Origin: Streptococcus mitis
Lineage (GTDB): Bacteria; Bacillota; Bacilli; Lactobacillales; Streptococcaceae
Assembly: GCF_009496155.1 (NCBI RefSeq)
Contig: NZ_WIJP01000009.1
Coordinates: 46,474 to 110,473 of the forward strand
DNA length: 64,000 nt
Direction: 5' to 3'
The position numbers and the translations under genes are program-made. Every line of letters starts with the position of its first letter. The stretch's first letter is position 1. The notes under the pieces are model-generated. The model was given only the letters and a program-made list of their open reading frames with translations, was not told the origin of the DNA and searched no databases. Shown one piece after another: positions 12,867 through 22,813 of this stretch.

Positions 12867-15272
12867 TTAACGCACTTCTGCATTGACTTTTTCTTCAAGA
12901 GACGCTTGGATTTTTTCCATGTAGCGTGCGACTTCTTCGTCCGTCAAGCTGTCTTCTGGATTTTGGAAGGTCAAGCTATAAGCCATTGACTTCATACCAA
13001 GTCCCAATTTTTCTCCTGAGAAGACGTCAAAGAGTTTGATATCTGTCAAACGTTTCACGCCTGCAGCTTGGATAGCATCTACAACTTCTTGGTGAGTCAC
13101 TTCTTCCTTGAGAAGGAGGGCAATGTCACGGCTAACTGCTGGGAATTTAGTAATTTCCACAAATGGAGTAGCAGGTTGAAGGGCAGCTTCGATGGCTGAA
13201 AGGTTAAGCTCAGCTACATACGTTTCTGGAATATCGTAATCCTTAGCAGTGACTGGATGCACTTGCCCAAGAAAACCAAGAACTTGGTCACCGAGTGAAA
13301 TCACGGCTGTACGTCCTGGATGAAGGCTAGCGATTTCAGATGTTGCTGTATAAGTTACTTGGAGTCCAAAACGAGCAAAGAGGGCTTCAAGGATTCCTTT
13401 AGCATAGAAGAAATCAACTGGAACTGCTGCTGTTTGGAAATCTTTTTCAGCAACCAAGCCTGTCAAGGCAAAGGCAAAGCTATTGATTTCATTTGGAAGT
13501 TCTTCTTTTGGATTACCTGTTTGTTCAAAGACTTTTCCAATCTCGTAAAGAGCCAAGTTTTTATTCTTACGAGCCACGTTGTAAGCAACTGTATCTAGGA
13601 TACCAGAAATCATATTTTGACGGAGGACAGAACGGTCCACTGTCATTGGCCACATGAGTTCAGTAAGGTTACTTGGTTGAGCTGTGAACTCAACTGCTTT
13701 TTCAGGAGTTGTCAGAGCGTAGGTGATGATTTCTGTCAAACCTGCCCCTTCAGCAATCGTACGAATTTGACGGCGAAGTTTTTGTGTCGCAGTCAATTCA
13801 CCAGCTGTCCCATCATCTTTTGGAAGGCTGGTTGGCAAGCGGTCATAACCATAGATACGAGCGATTTCTTCAAAGAGGTCTGCCTCGATAGTGATATCCC
13901 AGCGACGACGTGGGACGCTGACTGTAAAGCTATCTGCATTTCCAGAAAGACCAAAGCCAAGACGACGGAAGACGTCTTCTACATCCGCGTAAGAAAGTTC
14001 AGTTCCAAGAACACGGTTAACATCAGTAAGAGTTGAAGAAACTTCCACATCAGAGGTATCAAGCTCACCCGCTGAAACGATGTCTTTACGCACAGTCGCA
14101 CCTGCAAGTTCGGCAATCATGCTAGCTGCCGCATCAAGTGCTTCGTTAACTGTTGCCACATTAATCCCTTTTTCAAAGCGAGAAGAGGACTCTGAACGAA
14201 GGTTGAGGCGACCGCTAGTCTTACGGATAGATTTTCCATTGAAAACAGCAGCTTCAAGGACGACACGACTAGATTTTTCAGAGATTTCTGTTGCTTGACC
14301 ACCCATAACACCGGCAAGGGCTACTGGCTTGTCAGCGACAGTGATGACTAGGTCATTCACGTCCAAGTCACGTTCTTCACCATCTAAAGTCACCAATTTT
14401 TCACCAGCACGCGCTTCACGCACACGGATGTCAGTCCCTTCAAAGGTATCCAAGTCAAAGGCATGCATAGGTTGACCAAAGTAAAGCAGGATATAGTTGG
14501 TCACGTCCACTACGTTATTGATTGGACGAATACCTTCATTCATGAGGAGATTTTGCAACCATTGTGGACTTGGTGCGATAGTCACATTGTCCAAGATACG
14601 AGCTGCATAGTAAGGCACCTTGTCTGTTTCAATATCTACAGAAAGGGCATCTGCTGCGGCTTGATCTGTTTCTGAAAGAGTAAATTCTTTAAAGTTGACT
14701 GCCTTATCATAGATGGCTGCTACTTCGTGAGCTACCCCACGCATAGAAAGGGCATCAGCACGGTTAGGTGTGATTGAAAGTTCGATGATTTCATCATCTA
14801 AATCTAGATATGAGAAGACTTCCTCACCTGGAACGGCATTTTCTGGCAAAATTTGAATGCCATCTGCAAATTCCTTAGGCACAACTGAGTCAGAAATTCC
14901 CAATTCACCAAGGGAACAGATCATCCCAAGTGACTCCAAGCCACGGATTTTTCCTTTTTTGATTTTGTAGTTGTCAGCGATGCGAGCTCCTGGAAGAGCC
15001 ACCATAACCTTGATACCAGCACGTACATTTGGGGCACCACAGACGATTTGACGAGCTTCTTCTTCGCCAACGTTAACCTGACAAACATGGAGGTGAGTTT
15101 CTGGCACATCTTCGCAGGACAAGACCTCACCGACGACAATTTTTGAGAGACCAGCAGCAGGTGATTCCACACCTTCGACCTCGATCCCTGTAGTTGACAT
15201 TTTTTCAGCCAACTCTTGTGATGGCACATCAATGTCCACCAATTCTTTTAACCATTTATAAGATACAAGCAT
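12867..15272 (-). CDS. pheT: Phenylalanyl-tRNA synthetase beta subunit
   Basis: An 801-residue subunit of the alpha2-beta2 enzyme that charges tRNA-Phe. It has the N-terminal tRNA-binding EMAP-like domain (residues 40-150), the B3/B4 editing domain (about 210-400), B5 and the C-terminal ferredoxin-fold anticodon-binding domain (about 705-800). Full length for Firmicutes. It lies about 110 bases after pheS and is expected to be cotranscribed and controlled by the upstream Phe T-box. Confidence 0.97.
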   Translation of the reverse strand: MLVSYKWLKELVDIDVPSQELAEKMSTTGIEVEGVESPAAGLSKIVVGEVLSCEDVPETHLHVCQVNVGEEEARQIVCGAPNVRAGIKVMVALPGARIADNYKIKKGKIRGLESLGMICSLGELGISDSVVPKEFADGIQILPENAVPGEEVFSYLDLDDEIIELSITPNRADALSMRGVAHEVAAIYDKAVNFKEFTLSETDQAAADALSVDIETDKVPYYAARILDNVTIAPSPQWLQNLLMNEGIRPINNVVDVTNYILLYFGQPMHAFDLDTFEGTDIRVREARAGEKLVTLDGEERDLDVNDLVITVADKPVALAGVMGGQATEISEKSSRVVLEAAVFNGKSIRKTSGRLNLRSESSSRFEKGINVATVNEALDAAASMIAELAGATVRKDIVSAGELDTSDVEVSSTLTDVNRVLGTELSYADVEDVFRRLGFGLSGNADSFTVSVPRRRWDITIEADLFEEIARIYGYDRLPTSLPKDDGTAGELTATQKLRRQIRTIAEGAGLTEIITYALTTPEKAVEFTAQPSNLTELMWPMTVDRSVLRQNMISGILDTVAYNVARKNKNLALYEIGKVFEQTGNPKEELPNEINSFAFALTGLVAEKDFQTAAVPVDFFYAKGILEALFARFGLQVTYTATSEIASLHPGRTAVISLGDQVLGFLGQVHPVTAKDYDIPETYVAELNLSAIEAALQPATPFVEITKFPAVSRDIALLLKEEVTHQEVVDAIQAAGVKRLTDIKLFDVFSGEKLGLGMKSMAYSLTFQNPEDSLTDEEVARYMEKIQASLEEKVNAEVR

Positions 15273-15380
15273 AATTCTGATTGTAAGATCCTACCAAGTA
15301 AGACCTTTTCAATTCCTTTCTTTTTCTTCGAGTCAGCCCTTACCATTTACCTGACTAGGACTGTATTACATGTTTCAATC

Positions 15381-16427
15381 TTATTTAAACTGTTCTGAGA
15401 AGCGGACATCTCCTTGGTAGAATCCACGGATATCGTTGATTCCGTAACGGAGCATAGCTACACGCTCTTGTCCCAGACCAAAGGCAAATCCAGAGTAAAC
15501 AGTCGCATCGATACCACTCATTTCAAGGACACGTGGGTGAACCATACCGGCTCCCATAATTTCGATCCAACCAGTTTTCTTACATACGTTACAGCCTTCT
15601 CCACCACACTTGAAGCAAGAAACATCTACCTCAACAGATGGCTCTGTGAATGGGAAGTAAGAGGGACGCAGACGGATCTGACGCTCTTCACCGAACATTT
15701 TTTGCACAATCAACTGAAGGGTTCCTTGAAGATCAGCCATAGAGATATTTTTCCCAACAACCAAACCTTCGATTTGGTGGAATTGGTGACTGTGGGTCGC
15801 ATCGTCCGTATCACGACGGAAAACACGTCCTGGTGAGATCATCTTTAAAGGACCTTTAGAAAAATCATGGGCATCCATAGCACGCGCCTGAACTGGAGAC
15901 GTGTGCGTACGGAGCAAGATTTCTTCTGTGATATAGAAGGTGTCCTGCATATCACGGGCTGGGTGGTCTTTAGGAAGGTTCATACGTTCAAAGTTATAGT
16001 AGTCTTGCTCTACTTCAAAACCATCCACGACTTGGTAACCCATCCCAATGAAAATATCTTCGATTTCTTCACTGGTTTGTGTCAAAACGTGGCGGTGACC
16101 AGTCGCAACTGGACGACCTGGAAGTGTCACATCGATACTCTCGCTAGCCAGTTGAGCCGCGACTTTCTTTTCTTCCAAAAGCTTAGCTGTTTCTTCAAAA
16201 GCTGCTGTCAAGACATCACGAGCTTCATTGACGTGTTTCCCGATAATTGGACGCATCTCAGCAGAGACATCTTTCATTCCTTTGAGGATTTCAGTAAGCG
16301 ATCCCTTTTTACCAAGGACTAAGACACGCAAATCTTGCATCTCTTTTTCATTTTCAGCAGTAATCTGCTTCAAGCTAGCCAGCGTTTCTTCACGAAGCGC
16401 TTTTAATTGTTCTTCAATAGTTGACAT
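15381..16427 (-). CDS. pheS: Phenylalanyl-tRNA synthetase alpha subunit
   Basis: A 348-residue catalytic subunit: N-terminal coiled coil (residues 1-90), then the class II catalytic domain with motif 2 ([19 protein letters not shown]) and motif 3 ([14 protein letters not shown]). A Cys-rich loop [17 protein letters not shown] lies between. The start at 16427 (MSTIEEQL) is preferred over an in-frame upstream Met because GGAGG precedes it. It is controlled by a T-box leader that reads uncharged tRNA-Phe. Confidence 0.97.
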   Translation of the reverse strand: MSTIEEQLKALREETLASLKQITAENEKEMQDLRVLVLGKKGSLTEILKGMKDVSAEMRPIIGKHVNEARDVLTAAFEETAKLLEEKKVAAQLASESIDVTLPGRPVATGHRHVLTQTSEEIEDIFIGMGYQVVDGFEVEQDYYNFERMNLPKDHPARDMQDTFYITEEILLRTHTSPVQARAMDAHDFSKGPLKMISPGRVFRRDTDDATHSHQFHQIEGLVVGKNISMADLQGTLQLIVQKMFGEERQIRLRPSYFPFTEPSVEVDVSCFKCGGEGCNVCKKTGWIEIMGAGMVHPRVLEMSGIDATVYSGFAFGLGQERVAMLRYGINDIRGFYQGDVRFSEQFK

Positions 16428-16439
16428 AATTCCTCCATC

Positions 16440-16660
16440 AGTCACTTATCAGATAAAAAGAAAACCACATGCCAAAAACTCCACTCGGAGCGTTGACACG
16501 CGGTACCATCCGTTTTCATCTGACAAGTCAGACCTTCATTTCTAAATCCATGCGCAAGTGAATTCACCCAGCTTTCATATAGAGAGCTTGCAGTCACGGC
16601 TCTCCTCCCTGATATACTTCCCTTGAGTTACTAGTCTTGCGGATTCCTATTCAATTACTA
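16440..16660 (-). ncRNA. T-box leader of pheST
   Basis: On the minus strand the conserved T-box core AUGGUACCGCG is present (plus 16498-16509), followed by a terminator/antiterminator region ending in a U-rich run. In the 5' stem the sequence GGGUGAAUUCACUUGC places a UUC codon in the specifier loop, fitting Phe. It couples pheST transcription to uncharged tRNA-Phe. Confidence 0.85.
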
Positions 16661-16663
16661 CTT

Positions 16664-16692
16664 AGTTTATCAGATTTTGAGTTAAAAAACAA
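16664..16692 (-). promoter_or_regulatory. pheST promoter
   Basis: Minus strand TTGTTT (16692-16687), 17-base spacer, TAAACT (16669-16664). The IS30 element starts at 16729, only 37 bases upstream of the -35 box, so any upstream activating region was displaced. Confidence 0.6.
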
Positions 16693-16728
16693 GTTAGATT
16701 AGACTAATTTCAGTATAAAAAGGAACAA

Positions 16729-18259
16729 GGTAACTTCTCAAAGTAACTTCCACTTGGCTAGCCGAAGTGGAAATTAGTCTAAAACGGATTTTTATGGTGG
16801 AATTAAGTATGAGACGTTTGAGTTAGAAATGAGATCCACTATGACAAAACATAAACACCTTACCCTTTCAGACCGTAATGATATCCAATTAGGCTTAGAG
16901 CGCGGTGAAACCTTCAAAGCTATCGGACAATCCATTCTAAAAGACCCGACCACTGTTTCCAAAGAAGTCAAACGAAACAGACAAGTCCGAGAGTCTACAT
17001 GCCATAACCTTCCTTGCCCTCTACTCGATAAAGCTCCCTTTGTCTGTAACGGTTGCCCTAAAAGAAGACAAAATTGTGGATTTAAAAAAATTTTCTACCT
17101 AGCTAAGCAAGCTCAAAAGCAGTACGAACAAACTCTTGTCGAAGCTCGTGAAGGCACTCCCCTTAACTCGCAGACTTTCTGGGACATGGACAAAGTCATT
17201 TCTGATGGTGTTAAAAAGGGACAACACATCTATCATATCCTCAAAACTCATAACCTTGATGTCAGCTCCTCAACTGTCTATCGACACATCCGAAAAGGAT
17301 ACCTATCTATCGCTCCGATTGATTTAGCCAGAGCCGTTAAATTCAAAGAAAGACGGAAAAGTAAGTTACCTTCCATCCCTAAAGAAGCTAAAAAAGGACG
17401 TTCCTATGAGGATTTCCAAAATTATTTAGCTCTTAACCAACTGAACTACTGGATGGAAATGGACACTGTTATGGGCAGGATAGGAGGTAAAGTCCTACTC
17501 ACCTTCAATCTCTCTTTCTGTAACTTTATCTTCGCTAGGATTCTGGATAATAAAACTGCCCTTGAGGTTACCAAACACCTCTATAAGCTCAAGAACACTC
17601 TTCACCAAGCTGACAAAGATTTCTTCCTACTCTTTCCTGTCATCCTGACAGATAATGGTGGAGAGTTTGCCAGGGTTGATGACATCGAAATGGATGTTCG
17701 AGGAGAAAGTAAACTCTTCTTTTGTGACCCTAATCGCTCTGACCAGAAAGGCAGAATTGAGAAAAATCACACGCTAATTCGCGACATTCTTCCAAAGGGA
17801 ACTTCCTTTGATAACTTAACTCAAGAGGACATCAATCTCGTTTGTTCGCATGTCAACAGTGTCAAACGGGCTGCTTTGAATGGAAAGTCAGCCTATGAAC
17901 TTTTTGCCTTTACTTATGGAGAAGAGATTCCTAAGCTTCTCGGTATTTCTAAAATACCTGCAGAAGATGTCTGCCAGTCTTCTACATTACTCCAACATAA
18001 AATCTAAAAACTAACCTAAAACCCCATTCAAACGTCTCACACTAACTTCCACCATAGCGGAACTTAATCTGAAACGCCTTCAGATGAGGGGATTTTGTGC
18101 GCTCTTTTTTTCGATGCCTTTCGGCTACAAAAGCGATGAAATCAAGCATTAGTAAAACCAGTGGAACTTACCCTGACACGGATTTCCACTGGTTTTTATG
18201 ATTTTTATCAGACTAACTTCCACTTCTACTAGCGGTGGAACTTAGTTTGGGAATTTACC
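16729..18259 (+). mobile_element. IS30-family element, copy 1, with outer terminal modules
   Basis: The 1531-base unit begins GGTAACTTCTCAAAG and ends in the imperfect complement TTTGGGAATTTACC. It is flanked by a 13-base direct repeat TAAAAAGGAACAA (16716-16728 and 18260-18272), a target-site duplication. A second, inner inverted repeat (16793-16821 with 18028-18056, 26 of 29 matching) closely brackets the transposase at a normal IS30 size of 1264 bases. The right outer module contains a strong terminator hairpin (18154-18197). The other copy at 61140-62670 has the same composite structure. Confidence 0.85.
16829..18007 (+). CDS. IS30-family transposase, copy 1
   Basis: A 392-residue transposase. 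An N-terminal helix-turn-helix (LTLSDRNDIQLGLERGETFK, AIGQSILKDPTTVSKEVKRN) is followed by a Cys cluster (CHNLPCPLL, FVCNGCPKRRQNC) and the DDE domain with Asp in WMEMDTVMGR, Asp in ILTDNGGEFA and Glu in GRIEKNHTLIRD. All catalytic residues are intact, so it may be active. Translation may instead begin at the Met at 16841 (MTKHKHL). About 97 percent like copy 2 except in one diverged patch (about 16980-17125). Confidence 0.93.
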   Translation: MRSTMTKHKHLTLSDRNDIQLGLERGETFKAIGQSILKDPTTVSKEVKRNRQVRESTCHNLPCPLLDKAPFVCNGCPKRRQNCGFKKIFYLAKQAQKQYEQTLVEAREGTPLNSQTFWDMDKVISDGVKKGQHIYHILKTHNLDVSSSTVYRHIRKGYLSIAPIDLARAVKFKERRKSKLPSIPKEAKKGRSYEDFQNYLALNQLNYWMEMDTVMGRIGGKVLLTFNLSFCNFIFARILDNKTALEVTKHLYKLKNTLHQADKDFFLLFPVILTDNGGEFARVDDIEMDVRGESKLFFCDPNRSDQKGRIEKNHTLIRDILPKGTSFDNLTQEDINLVCSHVNSVKRAALNGKSAYELFAFTYGEEIPKLLGISKIPAEDVCQSSTLLQHKI

Positions 18260-18283
18260 TAAAAAGGAACAAGACACAATGCA

Positions 18284-18703
18284 CTACCTATTTGTAGGGC
18301 CTGTTTCATCTGCTTTCCTTTTCAACAAAAGAGTTGCTGCTTGATTAAAACCATCACACCAGTTATACCATTTTGCTTCATACTCATCTTGATCTAAGAT
18401 ATGATTTTTTAAATCTAGAACAGAGTAAATTTTTCTTTCTTCGCAGGCTTGCGCATAGAGATGATACAGTTCATCACTGCCGTCTCTATCAAACTCAGCA
18501 GAAATCGTATCCCGACCTGCCAATAAAGCCTGATAAGCCCTATGATGGCCATCTGTAATCAACAAGCAATTGCCAAATGCAAGAATACTAATTGGATCAA
18601 CATTGTTTAGTTCTACCGACTGATAAAGTGTCTGGATGCCTGCTAGTTTCTTTTCTGATAAGTATAGTTGAGTCGGATGAAGATCTGCTATATTGACTTT
18701 CAT
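18284..18703 (-). CDS. Orphan ParB/sulfiredoxin-like domain protein
   Basis: A 139-residue protein with a ParB-like N-terminal fold: VNIADLHPTQLYLSEKKL followed by PISILAFGNCLLITDGHHRA, where the G-H-H-R motif corresponds to the nucleotide-binding box of ParB/Srx-like domains. No helix-turn-helix or dimerisation domain follows, so it is not a chromosome partition protein. The role is unknown. The 3' end lies 12 bases from the target-site duplication of IS30 copy 1; the reading frame seems complete. Confidence 0.65.
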   Translation of the reverse strand: MKVNIADLHPTQLYLSEKKLAGIQTLYQSVELNNVDPISILAFGNCLLITDGHHRAYQALLAGRDTISAEFDRDGSDELYHLYAQACEERKIYSVLDLKNHILDQDEYEAKWYNWCDGFNQAATLLLKRKADETGPTNR

Positions 18704-18730
18704 TTCTTTCTCCTCAAAGGAATTTGATAC

Positions 18731-19381
18731 TCACTTCTGCTTACCTTTAAATCGCCATTGGAAGCGAAGTTTGTCATAGAAGGGAAATTCGATAAACAGG
18801 ACTCCCACGCCCACACAGAGACTGGCAAGGACATCTGATGGATAGTGAACTCCCAGATAGACCCTTGATACCAACACACTGACTAGGTAGAGACCAAGGA
18901 CGATTTGCACGATTTTTCTCCAGACTGGATCTTTCATCCGTTGACTGAGGACGACAATCAGAGTGCCTACCATCAAGGTTACAGCCAGAGAATGTCCACT
19001 TGGAAAAGAAAATCCCTTCTCCTCTACCAAGTGTAAGATAGCTGGTCGTGGGCGCTGGTAGATATTTTTAAAGATCACGATTAAAAGACCTGCCAAAGCC
19101 AGATTTCCCAGCATAAAGAAACTTTCTATCTTCCATCGCTTACGATAAAAGACAAAGGCTGCACTGGCAACCCAAGTGATAATCACTGGGATATCAATCA
19201 AGCGTGTGATAGCCCTAAAAAGAATAGTTAAGTAATCTGGCAAGTCTCCTCGAACGGCAGTCTGAATAGGTTGGTCAAAACCGACCAGCGTTTCAGGGTA
19301 AAATTTGACCATATAGCCAAGAATAACGAAAAGTAAAAGGGCAAAACTGCCCTTCATTAAAAATGTTTGTTTATCTCTCAT
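18731..19381 (-). CDS. PAP2-family membrane phosphatase
   Basis: A 216-residue protein with about six membrane segments and the three phosphatase signatures KNIYQRPRP (motif 1), FPSGHS (motif 2) and SRVYLGVHYPSD (motif 3), whose active site faces outside. Family members dephosphorylate undecaprenyl pyrophosphate or other lipid phosphates. It overlaps the end of ribU by 11 bases and so lies under the FMN riboswitch, which raises the possibility that the substrate is linked to flavin uptake. No other evidence for that. Confidence 0.85.
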   Translation of the reverse strand: MRDKQTFLMKGSFALLLFVILGYMVKFYPETLVGFDQPIQTAVRGDLPDYLTILFRAITRLIDIPVIITWVASAAFVFYRKRWKIESFFMLGNLALAGLLIVIFKNIYQRPRPAILHLVEEKGFSFPSGHSLAVTLMVGTLIVVLSQRMKDPVWRKIVQIVLGLYLVSVLVSRVYLGVHYPSDVLASLCVGVGVLFIEFPFYDKLRFQWRFKGKQK

Positions 19382-19934
19382 AATGTTTCAAGGTTGGTTT
19401 CAAGAGAACATACAACAACCAGAATGAAACGGAAAAGATGACACCCTCAATCAAGTTAAAAGGCAACACCATAGTCATTAGGTAGTTGGAAAGTCCCAAA
19501 ATTTTTCCAATATCAAAGTTAGCAAACTTAGCGTACAAAGGAACAGCGTAAACATAGTTGAGAACCAACATTGCCACAGTTAAACCAATAGTCCCAGCTA
19601 GAGAGGCTAGTAGGAAACGAAGGGGTGTCCGTTCCTTTTTCCAAATCGAAGCAAATACGATGACAAAAACTCCCAAAGCTACGATATTCATTGGCAAACC
19701 AATGTAGGTATTCACTCCCTGGCTGTTAAGAAGCAGTTTCAAGAGTGAGCGAAGCAAGAGAACTCCTAGAGCAGCAGGCAAATCCATGACCACCAAGCCC
19801 ACAAGGACTGGCAAGATACTAAATTCGATCTTGAGGAAGGACGCCGCTGGCAAAAGCGGAAAGTCAAAGTACATCAGCACAAATGATATGGCTGATAGAA
19901 TCGCAATGGTCGAAAGTCGACGTGTGTTTGTCAT
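19371..19934 (-). CDS. ribU: ECF riboflavin transporter substrate-binding subunit
   Basis: A 187-residue membrane protein with six hydrophobic segments, the S-component fold of ECF importers, beginning TNTRRLSTIAILSAISFVLM. RibU binds riboflavin and uses the shared EcfAT module. The start at 19934 was chosen because GGAGG lies upstream; a longer frame starts with TTG. An FMN riboswitch upstream confirms the substrate. It is cotranscribed with the PAP2 phosphatase. Confidence 0.92.
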   Translation of the reverse strand: MTNTRRLSTIAILSAISFVLMYFDFPLLPAASFLKIEFSILPVLVGLVVMDLPAALGVLLLRSLLKLLLNSQGVNTYIGLPMNIVALGVFVIVFASIWKKERTPLRFLLASLAGTIGLTVAMLVLNYVYAVPLYAKFANFDIGKILGLSNYLMTMVLPFNLIEGVIFSVSFWLLYVLLKPTLKHYER

Positions 19935-20099
19935 AACAGGTTCCTCCAATTTTCTATAAAATCAGAAGAAGTTAGAAAGGATTCCTCTATCTATTCTCAC
20001 TTTTTATATCCCAAAAGTTCCCTCTCACTCTATTAAGGAAATTCAAGCAGGCGGTTACAGTTTGGCTATAAATCTATCAGAACAGACAAAGCTATTCTT

Positions 20100-20316
20100 T
20101 CGTCTTCTCCCATCCAGACTATACTGTCGGTTGTGGAATCTCACCACATCAGCTTGCGCTCGCGGACTTATTTGGCTAAGATATTTTAGATTTATCTAGG
20201 CGTCGCAGTCGAAGATAATACTTAAAGTATATCGAGACAAGACAACGACGAGAAAGCTAAAATAGCTAGTCAAATTTACCGCCGGTCGGGAATCACACCC
20301 TGCCCTGAAGACTCTT
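20100..20316 (-). ncRNA. FMN riboswitch (RFN element)
   Basis: On the minus strand CUUCAGGGCAGGGUGUGAUU and CCCGACCGGCGGU open the element and GUGGUGAGAUUCCACAACCG and UAGUCUGGAUGGGAGAAGA close it, all RFN signatures. One variable arm (about 20180-20270) is unusually long. It should shut off ribU and the PAP2 gene when FMN is high. Confidence 0.93.
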
Positions 20317-20318
20317 TT

Positions 20319-20356
20319 ATCATAACAAAAAACGCTTGCAAGCGCAAGCATTTAGT
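20319..20356 (-). terminator. trmL terminator carrying the ribU promoter
   Basis: Minus strand hairpin GCTTGC-GCTT-GCAAGC followed by GTTTTTT ends trmL. The same bases provide TTGCGC (20347-20342), a 17-base spacer and TATGAT (20324-20319), the probable promoter of the FMN riboswitch transcript, so terminator and promoter overlap. Confidence 0.7.
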
Positions 20357-20369
20357 TCATTTTCATTTT

Positions 20370-20873
20370 TTATTTCAATTTATCCACTTCATAGGTATGA
20401 ACAAGCTCAAGACCTGCAAAGTTCTGCTGTCGGAGAGCCTCATAGACAACCATGCAGACGGTATTAGACACATTGAGACTGCGGACATGTTCATCATTCA
20501 TAGGAATACGGAGAGCTTTCTCAGGATGTTCTCGCATAAAGTCCTCAGGCAAGCCCTTGTCTTCACGTCCAAAGAGAAAATAATGGTCCTCATCAGTCGA
20601 TAAATCCACATCAGAATACACTTTTTCCGCAAATTTCGAAATCAGATAGAGTTTTCCCTTCATCTGAGACATGAAATCCTCTAAACTGTCGTAAAAATAA
20701 ATCTCTAGCTTATCCCAATAATCCAATCCAGCTCTCTTCATCTTACGGTCATCGATAGGAAAGCCCATAGGCTTGATGATGTGGAGGGGAGAATTGGTTG
20801 CAGCGCAAGTACGCGCAATATTGCCTGTATTTTGTGGAATTTGTGGTTCAAATAATACAATGTGATTTGTCAT
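20370..20873 (-). CDS. trmL: tRNA (cytidine(34)-2'-O)-methyltransferase
   Basis: A 167-residue SPOUT methyltransferase that modifies the wobble base of tRNA-Leu. Motifs: [20 protein letters not shown] (motif 1, N-x-G-N), [10 protein letters not shown] (motif 2) and [19 protein letters not shown] (motif 3 with the trefoil knot). The start at 20873 is supported by GAAAGGAAG upstream; the frame could begin earlier in the leader but lacks a ribosome site there. Transcribed from the promoter at 21005-21032 through a leader with a terminator-like hairpin. Confidence 0.93.
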   Translation of the reverse strand: MTNHIVLFEPQIPQNTGNIARTCAATNSPLHIIKPMGFPIDDRKMKRAGLDYWDKLEIYFYDSLEDFMSQMKGKLYLISKFAEKVYSDVDLSTDEDHYFLFGREDKGLPEDFMREHPEKALRIPMNDEHVRSLNVSNTVCMVVYEALRQQNFAGLELVHTYEVDKLK

Positions 20874-20896
20874 GACTTGCTTCCTTTCACCATTGC

Positions 20897-20998
20897 AAAA
20901 AAATAGCCACACTGCCCGGAGTCAAGCTCAGCAAACAGCGTGGTTAAGGCATCGTTAACTTACCTCACAACAGGTTTGAAGTAAATCAGCGAAACTAC
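20897..20998 (-). ncRNA. Attenuator-like leader or small RNA upstream of trmL
   Basis: From the expected start near 20998 the minus strand runs about 55 bases and then forms a long stem CCACGCTG...CAGTGTGG (20943-20907) followed by CTATTTTTTT (to 20897), a terminator standing before trmL. The full transcript to this point would be about 100 nt. Either it is a regulatory leader with partial read-through into trmL or a small RNA. I do not recognise a known family. Confidence 0.55.
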
Positions 20999-21004
20999 TT
21001 TCTT

Positions 21005-21032
21005 AGTATAACACTTTCAGAATCATTGTCAA
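21005..21032 (-). promoter_or_regulatory. Strong promoter of the trmL leader
   Basis: Minus strand TTGACA (21032-21027), 16-base spacer, TATACT (21010-21005). One of the best matches to the housekeeping consensus in the window. Confidence 0.75.
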
Positions 21033-21156
21033 TAGAAACGACTTGATTTTTTCAATTTTTTCAAGCTATTTCCAAGGGGTTCTAGGAGAAAATTCTTAAA
21101 TATCTGCAAAAATTGATTACTCTTTTATACCTATCTGTGGACTGGGAATGATGATA

Positions 21157-21668
21157 TTATGGCTTCGTTATCTCAAATACTGCCGTATGAATCCACTCAT
21201 TATGAATTTGTAAGTCATTTTCTATAACCCTACTAAAGGTGAAGCCATTTTTTAAAAGCACCCTCTGAGAGGCTAGATTACCTGTTGCCGTTCCTGCAAT
21301 AATTCTATTGAAACCATAAGTCGTGAAGGCTTTTTCTAAAACGAGTTTAACCGCTTCGCTGGCATAACCTAAATTGCTAACATTTTCCCCAATCCTATAC
21401 CCAAGCTCTGCTGTTTTTCGATTATTCTCTAAAACACTTAAATTAATTCTTCCGACCATAACGCCTTGCGAATTTCTGATAAGATGCATGTAGACATCCC
21501 GATTCGTTTGTTCCCTTAACAACTCCCTCGTAATTTCTTTAAAAACTTCTAAATCAAAATAGTTAGCTGGTCTAGGAGGTAAATTCCGCTCAAAATACTC
21601 TCGATTCTCTTTTTCAAAAAATAGACGTCTAAACTATTTTCTTTAGACAACAGCTCTAAACTGATCAT
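21157..21668 (-). pseudogene. RimJ/RimL-type GNAT acetyltransferase, frameshifted
   Basis: A start ATG at 21668 (ISLELLSKENSLDVY) runs into a homopolymer (six A on the plus strand at 21616-21621) where one base appears missing. The next frame continues FEKENREYFERNLPPRPANY through a GNAT domain (ELGYRIGENVSNLGYASEAV, ASQRVLLKNGFTF) to 21157. Restoring one base gives a protein of about 170 residues that would acetylate an N-terminal or small-molecule amine. Homopolymer slippage could make expression switchable; a sequencing error is also possible. Confidence 0.7.
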
Positions 21669-21982
21669 TGTAAATCATCTCCCGTCATTATCTACATTCA
21701 AATTTTCTCATGTTTACACAAGTGAAATTAACACGATTTAAATTAAGTACTTTTACTATTTTATATCGTCTCTACATTATGACACTGAACTTCGTTGAAA
21801 ATGATTATATTTGAATAACTTTGATTTTGTAGTGTAAATTCTACTATAAAGTATGCAAACTAATTCATATTTTGTCAAAAAGTTTCAAGCATACAATCAT
21901 TAACTTTATTTCTCATACAATCTATCAATAAAAAGTTATAGAATAATTTCTCTTTACTTATCTAATGAAAACTTTGACAATA
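21669..21982. other. Intergenic region without gene
   Basis: AT-rich, upstream of the GNAT relic and downstream of ecfT. No repeat, terminator with a T run or RNA gene was recognised. Confidence 0.5.
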
Positions 21983-22813
21983 CTATTTCCAAGGGTTGTA
22001 AAATCGTCCGTGATTTTGCAAGATAAGTAGTAAACTAGCTACTAAAAACAAGGCTGCCAAGAGCAAGGTAAGATAGTCTCCTTTTTTCAAGGCCTGGTAA
22101 CTATACCAAGTCCGTTCTTTCTCTTTTCCAAAGCGGCGAAGCTCCATGGCGGTCGCAATGGTATCAATGCGTTCTAGAGAGCTAAAAATCAAGGGCGTAA
22201 TAATGCGCAGATTGCCTTTGATTCGTTGCATGAGAGAAGCTTTCTTGGATAATTCCATCCCACGCGCTTCTTGGGACATCTTGATGGTAAAGAATTCTTC
22301 CTGCAAATCTGGAATATAGCGCAAAGTCAGGCTGACTGAATAGGCAATCTTGTAAGGCACACCAATTTGATTTAAACTGGAAGCAAACTGACTAGGGTGG
22401 GTTGTCATCAAAAAGATAATAGCCAGAGGAATGGTGCAAAGGTACTTAATGGCTAGATTTAGAAGATAAAAGAGCTCTTGACTGGTCAGAGTGTAGGCAC
22501 CGATTCTCTGCCAAATCACGCTTCTCTCTCCGTAAAGTCCAACCCCATACTCAGGAGAAAAGAGATAGACCATCAAGACGTTTAAAACGGCAAATACCGT
22601 CGCAAAAACGGCCACAAAGGAAACATCTTTAAAGCGGATCTCTGAAAAATAGAGGAGAAAGACCGAAAAGATGGCAATCAGAACAAGCAGCCTGGTATCA
22701 TAGCTAATCATGGCCGCCAATGACACGAGGATGAAAAAGAGAAGTTTCCCAGCTCCTGACAAGCGATGAATCACAGTATTTCTATGCTGGTAACCGATTA
22801 ATTTAGCTTGCAT
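21983..22813 (-). CDS. ECF transporter transmembrane (T) component
   Basis: A 276-residue EcfT-type protein with five or six membrane segments and the cytoplasmic coupling helices carrying the Ala-Arg-Gly motif ([20 protein letters not shown]) and a later [10 protein letters not shown], which dock into the ATPases. It overlaps the end of the fused ATPase gene by 16 bases. Together with that ATPase and the S component at 24648-25193 it makes a dedicated group I ECF importer. Confidence 0.88.
   Translation of the reverse strand: MQAKLIGYQHRNTVIHRLSGAGKLLFFILVSLAAMISYDTRLLVLIAIFSVFLLYFSEIRFKDVSFVAVFATVFAVLNVLMVYLFSPEYGVGLYGERSVIWQRIGAYTLTSQELFYLLNLAIKYLCTIPLAIIFLMTTHPSQFASSLNQIGVPYKIAYSVSLTLRYIPDLQEEFFTIKMSQEARGMELSKKASLMQRIKGNLRIITPLIFSSLERIDTIATAMELRRFGKEKERTWYSYQALKKGDYLTLLLAALFLVASLLLILQNHGRFYNPWK

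Noticed and set aside
13320..14036. Long plus-strand frames inside pheT
   Set aside because: Antisense shadows of a conserved synthetase gene, Cys/Phe-rich composition without start signals.
15414..16545. Plus-strand frames of 105-151 codons opposite pheS
   Set aside because: Antisense to pheS and its T-box; no ribosome sites.
20100..20316. The long variable arm of the FMN riboswitch as an inserted repeat element
   Set aside because: It does not match BOX or RUP and the switch core is intact; long arms occur in this riboswitch family.
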